The notes under the pieces: model-generated | What the model saw: only the letters and a program-made list of their open reading frames with translations | Database searches by the model: none | Told to the model about the DNA's origin: nothing | Shown here: positions 57,001 to 64,000 of the stretch, piece after piece | How the letters are laid out: each line of letters starts with the position of its first letter | Position numbering within the stretch: the stretch's first letter is position 1 | Program-made: the position numbers and the translations under genes | Assembly (NCBI GenBank): GCA_008973525.1 | Contig: WACJ01000216.1 | Span: forward strand, 496,001 to 560,000 | From: Stenopsyche tienmushanensis | Lineage: Eukaryota > Arthropoda > Insecta > Trichoptera > Stenopsychidae | Direction of reading: 5' to 3' | Length of the DNA: 64,000 bases

Positions 57001-60000
57001 TTTTCAAGTCATTAGAACATTCGTTTCGCGATGAAAAAAATCACTTCTGTGGAGCAAATGAAAAATCATTTGGATTCTTACTTTAGTGGAAAACCGGCCG
57101 AATTTTACGAAAAAGGCGTTCAAAAGCCACCTAATCTGTGGAGGGCGATTATAAATAACAATGGAAATCATTTAATTGAGTAATATTGTACAGATTTTAT
57201 TAAAATACATTTTTTCTCCAAATAACAAAAAAAATGACATTTCTTTCCGCTTTGCCTAATATATCGTGTATTTTGGAATAATTGCCAATATCAATCGACA
57301 CATTTAGCTTACTAAAAACACCATAGTTTTATCGGCATGTTTCCCATGAAAATTATTTTACTTCTATCATGCATCAGACCATAATAAAAATCAATGCGAT
57401 TTCAGAAAAAAATTAACAAAAAACACAAGGAAATTTCGAAATATATAATACATACATACAAAGTATGGTATTTTTTACAGCCAAATTATGTTTGGATCGA
57501 TATTGATTAGGGTCTAATCTTGAATTGATTACAATTGATGAGGGTATTATAAAGAATTAGATTCAGGCACAAATAAAGATGGATTGAACTTTTATTTGAA
57601 GTAGAGCATTAATCCCTAAACAAATAATCTGCAAATTAAAAAAAATCACAATGTTAATGAAAGCTTGCTCATTTACTATAAATTTCATGGGATTTATTTA
57701 TTGGGTTGTTTTTTTAAGCCATATGAAGCCATTTGTACTATTAAGAATGTACAGGGCGAATGCTGATTGAAAATTGATATTGTTAATTGTCATTTGGATC
57801 ATTTAAAGTTATGGTTTCATTAGCTATAGGATTTATAAATGGTTGTATATTGTGGAAAATTATGTTTTCTTATTAGAAAGAGATTGAATGAAATCCATTA
57901 AAATAAGTTGTTTCTGAGATTGACAGTCGATTAGGGACGTTCTGACATTGATTGACTGTAAGACTAAAGAAGTGTCCTCCAAGCTTCAAATTCCTTAAAA
58001 AATAACCCAAAAATTTCGCCTCAAAAATGACAATAAAAACGTAATTGTATTAATATACGAAAACAGGAGTGTCTTTACAATTTTGTCACGTAATTACAAT
58101 GTCGGTTCCTTAACCGTGCTGCATAAACTACGCGCTATTATCCATTCGTGCGGATCGGAATGTCAAGGAATGTCTTAAAAAATCAGCATTTAGAGGAAAT
58201 GTTAAATCCAATAGAACAACACCCATCGGTCGTCTCCATCATTGTAGTATTATATCAAGTACCTGACCTCGTAAACTTGACTCGGTTTTATAGTTTCTTA
58301 AGTGCGGCTAATGGAGTGCTTTTAATTACAGTCGCGAATGCTCGAATGACTTGAACGTCAATTTTTGCATGAATTATGTCATCGAATTAGCTCGAGACGA
58401 AGGTTCAACACTTTCTAGACGAACAACAGCGTGAATAAGCCAATTTAGCTTTATGGGTTTCTTTCGGAAAAAGGACGATGACGAGCCCGAATTGTTCAAT
58501 TTCGACGTACGCCTTGTTCAATTTGCTCGATCTCCCACTGTATCTAAGGTCAACGGTATTTTTATATTGCGATTAGGCTTATCAAAAGCCAAACAGGCGA
58601 TGATTTATTGCTCGGCCATTATACAAGGAAGATGAATAAAAAAGAACCGACTAAATTAATTTGAAGCACAAGGACTACAACTATGACGTCAAGACGATCC
58701 TATGATATCGTGAAAATTTCAATAACAATGGTTGACCGCAACGTTTGCTATTTATCACTGCGTTTAAATTGCTTGTTTTTCCTTCCCTTGGTTGCTGACG
58801 ACGGACGAAGGCACCACAAAGACTTTAGGGAAATTTGCTCAAACAACACATTCAAATAAAAGTCTATTTGTTGGTATACCCATAAACTGCCTCAAATCAA
58901 TCATTTTCCTAAGGCATAAATGCATCCTTTAATATCTTTGTATAGTATATGTATTTATATATTAATGCTCAATGCTTTAATGCTCATTGTTGAGCAAATT
59001 ATGAACTGAGAAGATCCTCTATTTTTCATGGTCGTTCACTGCCCCAAATAATTAATAGACTTTATCTTCAATCTAAGTCCCACAAGTTTCACATTGAATG
59101 CAATTGGTTAATCACGTTTAATTCTTATATCTATATATTCTTAAATCATTAAAACTAATTTGGACATTGAATATGATTAGCTGAGGAGAGAAATGAATGG
59201 ACGTAAGATAGAGAGTTGTTTGTCTTGCAATGGACTCATCAGGTGGATGAAGATGATAATGATGATGGTAAATACAGTCGATTTTTAAGCATCCTAAGGC
59301 AATGCGGATGTATCGTGGTAAATTTTGAATAACCATTAGGCTAATACAACAAACGATAAAAAATAAGCATCAACATCTTAGATTAATGGTCCTGATTTGC
59401 ATTTTCATTAATGTCATACGATACGATATGTTTGCGTGTCAAAATAAATTAGTTTGACGATCCAATCCCAAAAATTTAAAGATCGATTATTAAGATATCG
59501 ATTAGTTTATAAAATATATCTAAATTCATTATGTAGGACCAAAGAGCAAGAATTTACAACGCGAAATCATATCAAAATGAACAATGAATATCTGAGATGG
59601 TGATCAAATTTTAGAGGAGCCGGATCCAGATTTAAAATTCATACTTTATTTCAAAATTATATCGATATTATAATAATATAATATTATATCGATTAAGCTG
59701 GTTAAGAATAGCACCAATCGACATAACGTGCTTTTGAAAACACTTAAAATTTACAGCCTGCGCAGTATATAACACTGATTTTATTGCCTTTGGCAGAAAA
59801 TTTACAATCGAAGTTTAGGATCAGCTATTTTTCATCGTTATATTTCATTACAAACATTAAATTTTGCTATATTTAAACAACCGAAAGCACAATCAAATGT
59901 TTATAATTGTCGAATTTCAAGACATAAATATTTTGTGCAGAAGTGTGCCAAGATGTTGATCTAAACAGCATTGGATTTCTGTTTATGAATAGGTTCTAAT

Positions 60001-61259
60001 CGTTAAATTTCGAATTAATCAATCAATCATTTTATATTAAAAAATATGTTTTTGTCTTCCTATGGACCAAATTCAAAGCTTGGTCGTTATTTGGGAACCT
60101 TTTGATAGATTAATTAGTAAGTTTTTCCGGAAAATTGATAACCCAAATTAATAGTCTTTAAGAACATCAAGCCGTATCTTTTATAAAGTTCTTGTTTTCT
60201 TCCTATGATCTTATATATATATTATTCAAATAAATCTTTACTCCCCAATAAATAATTTTAGAGATGCTGCGTTATGTCAGCGCCAATTCAAGTGATTAGA
60301 TCGTATGAAATATCAGATCTCTCTTAAAATATTATATAATGTGAATCAAAATGCGTCTTTCATTATTGAATTATTTTGAATTAAAATGTATATTTAACTA
60401 TGATAATTTTATGCTCGTTATAACCGAGTTTACCATGATTTTTATTTGTTTTAGTCACAATAACTTTAGCTTGATTTTATAATCAAATTAATTTAATGCT
60501 AGTCATTTGACATTTTGGCAGTATGATAATTTAAAAATTGCAATAATTTGTTATTAAAGATAGCTACAATGTCATAAATATCAGATATGAATGGAAATAT
60601 AAGTATTTTTGCAATCATATTTTTAAAATTGGTATTTTACAAGTATAATTTTATTATAAAAGTATATGAAAAGCTTTTAATGAATATGAATGATCAGTAT
60701 TTTAGTAGAAAATTTGAATATCTGACATCTTAATTGAAATATTTTAAGTATTTGAGACTTTTGAATCTTCAAGTATGATATATAGATCATCAAACAAATC
60801 CTGATACAAGCCAGAGCATGCCTTTAATTTATATACTTTGTATTTCAGCTTCATCTCCTATATACAATTTGTCTAAAGATGATATTTTCATGAATATATT
60901 GCTATAAAAATCATTCGAAAAATTAAACAATCCCATTATATATTTTACATAACTAGTAATCACAGCGTGATTATGTAAGTATGTATTAATTATATGAAAA
61001 ATGTGCATAAGCAATTAGAAAATTAGTGCTTTTAACTCCACACAATTATTATGAATGACTTTATAATTGATTAATGATAGTTATCTGTATTTCCTATAAT
61101 TTTACATACAATGTATATAATAGAAAATTATGTATTGTACTCACTTTTGGGCAGTCTCTTGTTGGGTTCTCCATTTTTGTCATATTGAGGAGCTATAGGC
61201 AACAACTCCTGGCGCTCAGCCTCGTCCGGCTTCAGGTCGTCCATCTCTTTAGGATCCAT
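23931..61259 (-). CDS. SLC22-family organic cation/carcinine-type transporter (six coding exons)
   Basis: Twelve-helix major facilitator superfamily membrane transporter for small organic ions. Coding exons 61259-61145, 31263-31076, 28902-28244, 27996-27369, 27289-27159 and 24003-23931 sum to 1794 bases (597 residues and a stop), with matching phases at each junction. Visible features: hydrophilic N-terminus; helix 1 about 79-101 (KMTFLLSLCSFPCTFHIFSP); a Cys-containing extracellular loop about 102-165 with an NFS glycosylation site; MFS motif DRFGRKK at about 213-219; SLC22 motif VVPESPHWLL at about 323-332; family signature LPET at about 556-559; short polar tail. Length suits the family. 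The insect carcinine transporter (CarT) subgroup is my best guess; substrate is not shown by sequence. Intron 1 is about 30 kb and holds another gene on the opposite strand. All exons are open, with no shift or stop. Confidence 0.88.
24494..24923 (-). mobile_element. hAT-like nonautonomous element, copy B
   Basis: Opposite orientation to copy A. Its right end reads CCGGGATCCCGGGATTGG, the complement of the left end of copy A. Shares the CGGACTAAAACTCGC and CACCGGTAG blocks with copies A and C. The left end lacks the terminal repeat. Lies in intron 5 of the transporter gene. Confidence 0.6.
24998..25255 (+). repeat. Dispersed repeat D, copy 1
   Basis: About 250 bases match the reverse complement of 42950-43208, for example around TCAATATTACAGTA, ACAATCAAACAAATTCT and TTCTTTCACGTAAGA. 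Contains a local hairpin at 25184-25220 (CCGAACC GAAAATAT with a near-mirror arm). The GAACCG and GGTTCGG words near its end recall DNA transposon termini. No coding capacity. Confidence 0.65.
26287..26464. mobile_element. PIF/Harbinger-like MITE
   Basis: 178 bases with imperfect terminal inverted repeats TACCCGGTGCACA and TTGTGCACCGGGCA, flanked on both sides by TAA, the usual 3-bp target duplication of PIF/Harbinger elements. No open frame. Confidence 0.6.
26669..26946. mobile_element. hAT MITE
   Basis: 278 bases. Left end CAGCGCTTCTTAAACTTGTG, right end the complement of CAGCGGTTCTTAAACTGGGG, a terminus typical of hAT elements, with repeated CGCGGACCCC blocks inside. Flanks GATTTGAT and GCTTAGAT fit a diverged 8-bp duplication. 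Confidence 0.75.
27159..27289 (-). CDS. SLC22-type coding exon 5 (helix 12 and LPET signature)
   Basis: Acceptor TTGATGCAG, donor most likely GAGAG|GTTTGT (phase 2), which is a weak but acceptable site. Encodes VLTGCMGVIGGLCVLLLPET, the last helix and the family signature. Confidence 0.85.
27369..27996 (-). CDS. SLC22-type coding exon 4 (PESP motif to helix 11)
   Basis: Acceptor TTGCATATTAG, donor GTAAGC (phase 0). Encodes WVVPESPHWLL, the large cytoplasmic loop (about 335-385) and helices 7-11, including FTAELYPTLMRNMGVG, typical of SLC22 helix 10-11 regions. Confidence 0.92.
28244..28902 (-). CDS. SLC22-type coding exon 3 (loop 1 to helix 6)
   Basis: Acceptor ATCTTTCAG, donor GTAATA (phase 2). 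Encodes the large extracellular loop with Cys residues (DFWCARPHH, KDACS, VPCKSW, QLVCDRH), helices 2-6 and the ISDRFGRKKALIG motif. Joining at TG|G gives the SLWWVVPESPHW sequence. Confidence 0.92.
28932..29800 (-). mobile_element. Degenerate mariner element
   Basis: A TA-flanked end at 28932 reads TTAGGTCATCCCGAAAA. On the minus strand, transposase remnants include NAHPHKAKLIYGKIKQL (second catalytic block; the usual HDNARPH has become HNNAHPH) and PPHSPYLAPSDL with the third Asp. Several shifts and stops break the frame, and I did not find the opposite terminal repeat. Lies in intron 2 of the transporter gene. Confidence 0.65.
30296..30394. repeat. Foldback repeat
   Basis: Arms of 22 bases at 30296-30317 and 30373-30394, matching at 20 positions (core ACACATCACTCAATA), separated by 55 bases. 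Could be a tiny MITE remnant or a chance-expanded palindrome. Confidence 0.5.
31076..31263 (-). CDS. SLC22-type coding exon 2 (helix 1)
   Basis: Begins after TTTTACATTTTCGCAG, ends at GTAAGT in phase 0. Encodes IGNYGRWQLKMTFLLSLCSF and the rest of the first membrane helix, as at the start of other SLC22 proteins. Confidence 0.88.
32290..32476 (-). mobile_element. Long-TIR element E, partial copy
   Basis: Reverse complement matches the left part of 35554-36068: the shared terminus contains CTACAAAGCTAATTTTTGTT, and inside both copies share TATTGTTAAATAAAC. The far terminus is absent. Confidence 0.55.
34655..35230 (+). mobile_element. Pogo-like repeat family P, copy 2
   Basis: TA-flanked, left end CACTCTAACCTCTTTTTG, right end the complement of TACCCTTAAACTTTTTTTTG. 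The family frame is present but broken by a one-base insertion in the SEEES stretch and by stops. The hairpin after the frame is at 34981-35021 and is the best preserved of the three. Confidence 0.65.
35554..36068 (+). mobile_element. Long-TIR element E, complete copy
   Basis: About 515 bases with imperfect inverted ends of 50 or more bases: left GTACGAGAGACAGCGACCG, right the complement of GTACGAGTGACAGCGACAT, and both continuing to TACAAAG. No open frame of note. Superfamily not assigned because the target duplication is unclear. Confidence 0.6.
38309..38956 (-). mobile_element. Pogo-like repeat family P, copy 3 (longest frame)
   Basis: Minus orientation; the 5' end reads TACTCAAACCTCTTTTTGTG next to TA, and the 3' end is truncated near 38309. 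It has an uninterrupted 138-codon frame (38941-38525): Lys-rich N-terminal part (NYLKKLKLTRKRPKIDLTD), a hydrophobic middle and an acidic Ser-rich tail shared with copy 1 (SSEEESDFESYRKS). The protein part is not a recognisable transposase. Confidence 0.65.
39492..39679. mobile_element. Mariner MITE
   Basis: 188 bases between TA dinucleotides. Inverted ends share CAGTCCAAAAGTTCGTGCGC and the next five T bases with near-perfect match. This terminus type is typical of mariner elements. No internal transposase frame. Confidence 0.8.
40980..41130. promoter_or_regulatory. GC-rich island with E-box and CRE-like sites
   Basis: About 130 bases are strikingly GC-rich in a roughly one-third GC neighbourhood. 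It holds an inverted CCAAT (41088-41092), a perfect E-box CACGTG (41103-41108) and TGACGTAA (41121-41128). A 62-codon minus-strand frame across it has no domain. It could be a promoter or enhancer within the transporter intron, or a foreign GC-rich repeat. Confidence 0.35.
42950..43208 (-). repeat. Dispersed repeat D, copy 2 (inverted)
   Basis: Reverse complement of 24998-25255 over about 250 bases with scattered substitutions and small gaps. The open frame at 42833-43057 overlaps it, which argues against that frame being a gene. Confidence 0.65.
46435..47168 (-). mobile_element. hAT-like nonautonomous element, copy C (complete)
   Basis: 734 bases. Ends TTAGGGAATTCAATCCCG and the complement of TAAGGAAACAATCCCGGAC. 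Flanked by CTCATAAT and CTTATAAT, a 7-of-8 match to an 8-bp target duplication, the hAT hallmark. Internal sequence matches copies A and B. No transposase frame. Confidence 0.75.
48068..48095 (+). promoter_or_regulatory. Paired TACGTCA sites
   Basis: TACGTCA occurs at 48068-48074 and again at 48089-48095, about two helical turns apart, with a TTGACG 15 bases further on. These resemble CREB/ATF-type half sites. Functional status unknown; short motifs recur by chance. Confidence 0.2.
49890..49921. repeat. Short inverted repeat
   Basis: CTACCAGGTGTC and GACATCTGGTAG, 11 of 12 matching, with an 8-base loop. No terminator-like or transposon context. Confidence 0.45.
50630..50990. other. GC-rich repeat-like segment of unknown class
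   Basis: Two GC-rich blocks (around CACCCGCCGGGGTTACCC and CTGCCTAAGGCAGTCGCGAC) flank an AT-rich middle; a run of A follows at the right edge. Composition and the trailing A run suggest a retroposed sequence, possibly SINE-like. I cannot match it to a family and it contains no convincing frame. Confidence 0.35.
51145..51385 (+). mobile_element. RTE-like LINE reverse transcriptase remnant
   Basis: Plus-strand translation gives ARLTPIW-like text followed by KTTKLRLVQTLVFFVFLYGV and, past two stops, IDAFKMWCLRHIFRISWTSK: the conserved C-terminal part of craniofacially widespread RTE/BovB-type LINE proteins (pattern LYGxETWTL...DAFEMWCxRRxLRIxWT). The Trp of ETWTL has become a TAG stop. It is a dead fragment. 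Confidence 0.7.
51346..51390. repeat. Near-perfect hairpin at the LINE remnant edge
   Basis: Arms of 19 bases at 51346-51364 and 51372-51390 differ at one position (ACCAACCAGTCCATTCGCC and its complement), with a 7-base loop. The left arm is part of the LINE coding sequence, so the right arm is probably an inverted duplication of it. Confidence 0.6.
54981..55686 (+). CDS. Secreted protein of unknown family, main exon (nested gene)
   Basis: About 234 residues starting after a good acceptor (TTTTTTGCATTTGCAG) and ending TAA. The first residues, ISIIIFFASIHFGSQIA, are the later part of a signal peptide, so a short phase-0 first exon must lie upstream; I could not find it. After the signal come a Thr/Pro-rich patch, a dibasic AKR (a possible processing site) and a largely helical, charged region with alternating acidic and basic residues (EILTDVKDDFMQDF, KDLQDKLQ, DDDIKVKTQNIIQSVKDAVK). 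One Cys is visible near the signal cleavage site. No known domain is recognised. GC and codon use exceed the flanks, supporting a real exon. It lies in intron 1 of the transporter gene, on the opposite strand. Confidence 0.78.
55716..55721 (+). terminator. Polyadenylation signal of the nested gene
   Basis: AATAAA 30 bases after the stop codon, giving a very short 3' untranslated region and supporting the plus-strand gene model. Confidence 0.6.
55987..57259 (+). mobile_element. Full-length mariner element, inactive
   Basis: 1273 bases, the usual mariner length, between TA dinucleotides. Ends: TTGGCCAAAGCGGAAAGAAA at the left and the complement of TTAGGCAAAGCGGAAAGAAA at the right, about 33 bases of near-perfect inverted repeat. 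Inserted 300 bases past the nested gene. Subfamily not resolved; DEKWVLYN recalls the mellifera group. Confidence 0.9.
56136..57183 (+). pseudogene. Mariner transposase pseudogene
   Basis: DD34D-type cut-and-paste transposase remnant. Recognisable in order: helix-turn-helix region (KGLKAKEATQSICETYGN, then CHRWFKKFKSGDRDLKNKPK), TGDEKWVLYN with the first catalytic Asp, HDNAR and PH with the second, YPDIAPSDYHLFKS with the third, and a normal C-terminus (NNNGNHLIE, stop at 57181). Breaks: an in-frame TGA near 56394, shifts after about 56610, and an extra TGA inside the HDNARPH block. No ATG is in frame at the expected start; the position reads GTG. All three Asp codons persist despite the breaks. 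Confidence 0.85.
58080..58830. other. CpG-rich patch, possible conserved noncoding DNA
   Basis: CpG and GC are higher than in the flanks. A 60-codon plus-strand frame at 58453 begins MGFFRKKDDDEPELFNFDVR, protein-like at the start but random afterwards; no clear donor follows. I cannot tell a lost exon from chance. Confidence 0.3.
61145..61259 (-). CDS. SLC22-type coding exon 1
   Basis: Thirty-eight codons plus one base: acidic, hydrophilic MDPKEMDDLKPDEAERQELL and on to NKRLPK, ending at the donor GTGAGT (phase 1). An in-frame TGA lies upstream of the ATG, fixing the start. The leftover A joins TC after the acceptor at 31264 to give Ile, running into MSKPTGIGVEKRLP. The link over 30 kb rests on phase and on the repeated KRLP theme. 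Translation from the ATG in exon 2 is an alternative. Confidence 0.75.
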
Positions 61260-61398
61260 TGTTCGAATTCAGATATCACATAAAAATCACCACAACACTT
61301 GAATGTTTTCACACACTGATACAACGTAATCGATCAGTCTGATCACAATCCTTTAAATGACAAATTCGAAACACTCCGCAGCGACCATCGAGGATCAT
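61260..61398 (-). promoter_or_regulatory. 5' untranslated exon of the SLC22-type gene
   Basis: A strong acceptor (TTTTTTTCTCCTCAG) ends at 61399 on the minus strand, so at least one further untranslated exon lies upstream. The exon starts ATGATCCTCG, which opens an upstream reading frame of about 29 codons that closes before the main ATG. Such a frame could lower translation. An initiator-like TCAGT also lies in this exon, so an internal start is possible. Confidence 0.45.
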
Positions 61399-64000
61399 CT
61401 GAGGAGAAAAAAATAACAATGTTCTTAATACGCAGCTAAGAAGACAATGTTGTTAATGACTCGATGCAAACCCATATACAACATTACCATAGCATTAATT
61501 TAAATATTCCATGAATTCAAACTCGAGAGTAAATGGATTATATTAAACATCAAATGCATAATTTTATGGTTTATCATATTTCGATGATCAATCACGATGG
61601 ACATAATACGCATCGACTACTCAGGCGTAATAATATTAGATAGTTCTTATGTAACATTGGTCAAAATTAGGTATAGTGGGTTAAATCTAATCAAATTTAG
61701 GAAATCGACAGTATTAATATTTCCAATCGATTGTCTCTATTCAGGTTTAGTCTGATTTTCTAGATTTGAAAACGTAAATACTGAGTTGATTGATGAAGTT
61801 TAAACCCGTATTTGCAACAAAAATTCAAATATCGCTATAAAAGACTCATATGGAGATCGCCTACATCTGATAAGGGATAAGGCACGTTTAATAGAAAAAT
61901 ATAAAAATTAGACTATGTATGGTGTTAATACTTTAATCTTACAATCGATTATGCCGATCGTTATTCGAATTTTATATATTTATACCAAAAGCAAAGACCA
62001 TGGGAATCGTCAAGGTTCCGAATGATTGATTTTTAAAAAAATCACAGTTTTTTAAATTTAGTTTTTGCGCTAATTTACCATGGGTGTGTGAATGATTGGG
62101 AATGGGAAATTTAAGCTTTTCCAATATTTGCATGCTTTTTATAATTCATCTCCGATTTACAGTCATTTAGTCTCGTTGATCATGATAACAATGTAATTAA
62201 TTAATGAACGATCGCGTTCAGAAATGATCTACAATATTTTGCTCTGTTGCTAAATTATTTGAGTAGTTTTAATTACAATTTTTATAGTTGTTTGCTTTGA
62301 TTTTCTTGCCATATTTTACTTAATGAGCATTCAAACATCGTTAATTAAAATTATTTAATAATATTACAAATGTATTTATTTTTCTAGATGATTTTCCTAA
62401 AACTCAATTTGTATCAATTATGCATAGAAATATAAACGGATTCAATGAGATAAATATATGTTTTCGCAATACGTTTTTATCCATATTCACACATGTCAAA
62501 TTATGATCGTTGTGCGTATTTATAGAATCGAATTTGCCTTGACTTTGACACATATTTTATCGCAACTAATACATATTTAGTACTATTATAACAGATTTTT
62601 CTCATTGACTAAAAATTCTGTCGTTGATACGAAACATATGCTGTTTACGCATCTGTAATGAAATAGAGCAGAGATTAAAACTAATTGAATCTTATACGTT
62701 ACAAAGTGTGTCATTTGCTCTTGTTTTCTATATGTCATGTAATACCGATGGTAATTTTGGTGAAAGTCTTTGTAATTTACGCATCGCAGCTGTCAAGTCG
62801 ACACTATAAACCGTCAATATTATACAGATATTTTGGCAAAGTGTTAAATCAAAGTCTTGGACCACCAGAAGAACACACTCCGCGTTGAAAGCGCACGTTA
62901 TTCCTGAAGCGCCGTTAACAAAGCACTCCGATAACTGCTGAATACATTTTTAGAACACCATTATGTACCTTCGGTCTTTCGAATATGACGTATGTGGAAT
63001 TTTAAGCACAATTGTTACAGGTTTGTAAACAAACTGATTCGTTTTAGTCGTTAAATATTATGCGCAACGTTATGGGTCGAGGTCCCAAACGCCACTAGTC
63101 GTCGTTACAAAATAAAACCAGAAATACAATATAAAATGTCTCCCCACCACCCCACGCCACGAGATGATACTCAATTCCTCGGCATCAGGACAGATGCACA
63201 CCACCGAATAGTCTACTGATGATGGAAATTGGAAAAGCATCTTGAATTAAATCCTCGTCATATATCAAATTCAAAAAATGTATGATTAATTTTGGAAGTC
63301 CTTAAATCAATTTATTTATTAGGTGTTGGCCATATTTATTTGGCAGTGATCCATACCATCAAATTCAGGGAGTCTCAAACTTGATTATAAAATTTAATAA
63401 AAATAATTAACACCCAACTGTCGATCTATAACATGCAAGATTCATATAGTTTTGTGAAATGATTCAAGAATATATCATACATATTAGGGGGTATCAAATA
63501 AATGTTCGGAATTTATAGGCGAGTATTCAATCATAACATTTAATTAGATTGCCTATAACTATATTCTTATTTATTCATCATACAGTAATTGTGAACTTTT
63601 TACGATGGATATTTTGGAGATTCATCGGCATTCAAGTATTGATATCATTTTTATCACAGGTAATGCTATTTAAAATTGAGCTTTTATCAATTCGAATTAT
63701 CAATGAAGAATACACCTTCGAGCGTTTCAGTTTTTGATCTTCTGATAGTTTGTGCGGCACCCTTGTAGATATTTCTATCTACTTTCCCAATTTTAAATCA
63801 TAAAAAAGCAAATGGATAATATTTTATTGATGTCATCCTGTTGAATGTCATAAAAACTCTTATATTTAATGAAAAGCTTAAATATTGCACAGAACCTCTC
63901 TCAATAACAGTCGATCTTTGAATAACTGAAATTCCGAATTTTCATGTGTAACTAAGGTAATATTTTTTTCAACTATAGCGTGGGATAAATTCGCGATTTT
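61399..64000. other. Upstream flank of the SLC22-type gene
   Basis: Should contain the first untranslated exon and promoter of the transporter gene, given the acceptor at 61399. A GC-elevated stretch at about 63070-63200 is a candidate, without a motif to prove it. Otherwise AT-rich with short random frames. Confidence 0.35.

Larger units (their letters stand above)
31264..61144 (-). other. Intron 1 of the SLC22-type gene (about 29.9 kb)
   Basis: Bounded by GTGAGT at 61144 and TTTTCGCAG at 31264. It contains the nested plus-strand gene (54981-55686) and most of the repeats listed here. Stretches where I see nothing beyond AT-rich sequence: 31264-32289, 33000-34650, 36069-38308, 38957-39491, 39680-40970, 41170-42949, 43209-46434, 47169-49880, 52000-54950, 57260-58080 and 58831-61144. 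Moderate GC patches at about 33770-34220, 42540-42760 and 44130-44480 have no supportable exon. Confidence 0.65.

Noticed and set aside
1..64000. CRISPR array, tRNA/rRNA genes, bacterial contamination, retroviral genes
   Set aside because: No regularly spaced repeats, no cloverleaf or rRNA sequence, no bacterial-style operon and no gag-pol-env layout were seen.

Overview
The window reads as an AT-rich chromosome segment from an insect; I cannot fix the order. The evidence is spliced genes with GT-AG introns, a Rebers-Riddiford (RR) type cuticular protein, an SLC22-family organic cation/carcinine-type transporter, and a load of mariner, hAT, pogo-like, R1 and RTE transposon remnants. There are no bacterial operons, no tRNA or rRNA genes that I can recognise, and no CRISPR array.

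Layout. (1) 201-12552, minus strand: a cuticular protein gene. A seven-codon first exon with a TATA/initiator promoter sits about 11 kb upstream of one long second exon. The long exon carries two one-base shifts, both in CCCC runs. (2) 12.6-23.7 kb: intergenic DNA with an RTE 3' tail, an internally deleted mariner, an R1-type retrotransposon 3' fragment and the first copy of a pogo-like repeat family. (3) 23931-61259, minus strand: an SLC22-type transporter of about 597 residues. I joined six coding exons by splice sites and matching phases. Its first intron is about 30 kb. (4) 54981-55686, plus strand, inside that intron: the main exon of a secreted protein of unknown family. It begins part-way through a signal peptide, and its first exon was not found. 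(5) A full-length but broken 1273-bp mariner follows directly at 55987-57259. (6) 61.3-64 kb: a 5' untranslated exon of the transporter and otherwise unremarkable DNA.

The transporter introns hold most of the repeats: three copies of a hAT-like family are in the window (one with an 8-bp target duplication), two further copies of the pogo-like family, a PIF/Harbinger-like MITE with a TAA duplication, a classic hAT MITE, a mariner MITE, a family with long terminal inverted repeats, and a 250-bp dispersed repeat present in two inverted copies. A few CpG-dense or GC-rich islands (11.1, 16.8, 41.0, 50.7 and 58.1-58.8 kb) stand out and have no coding explanation.

The genes show no functional link beyond neighbourhood. 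One protein belongs to the cuticle, one is a membrane transporter and one is secreted. I found no convincing new multi-gene system. The points most worth following are the unknown nested secreted gene, the giant host intron, the pogo-like family with a conserved acidic tail and hairpin, and the CpG-dense intronic island.
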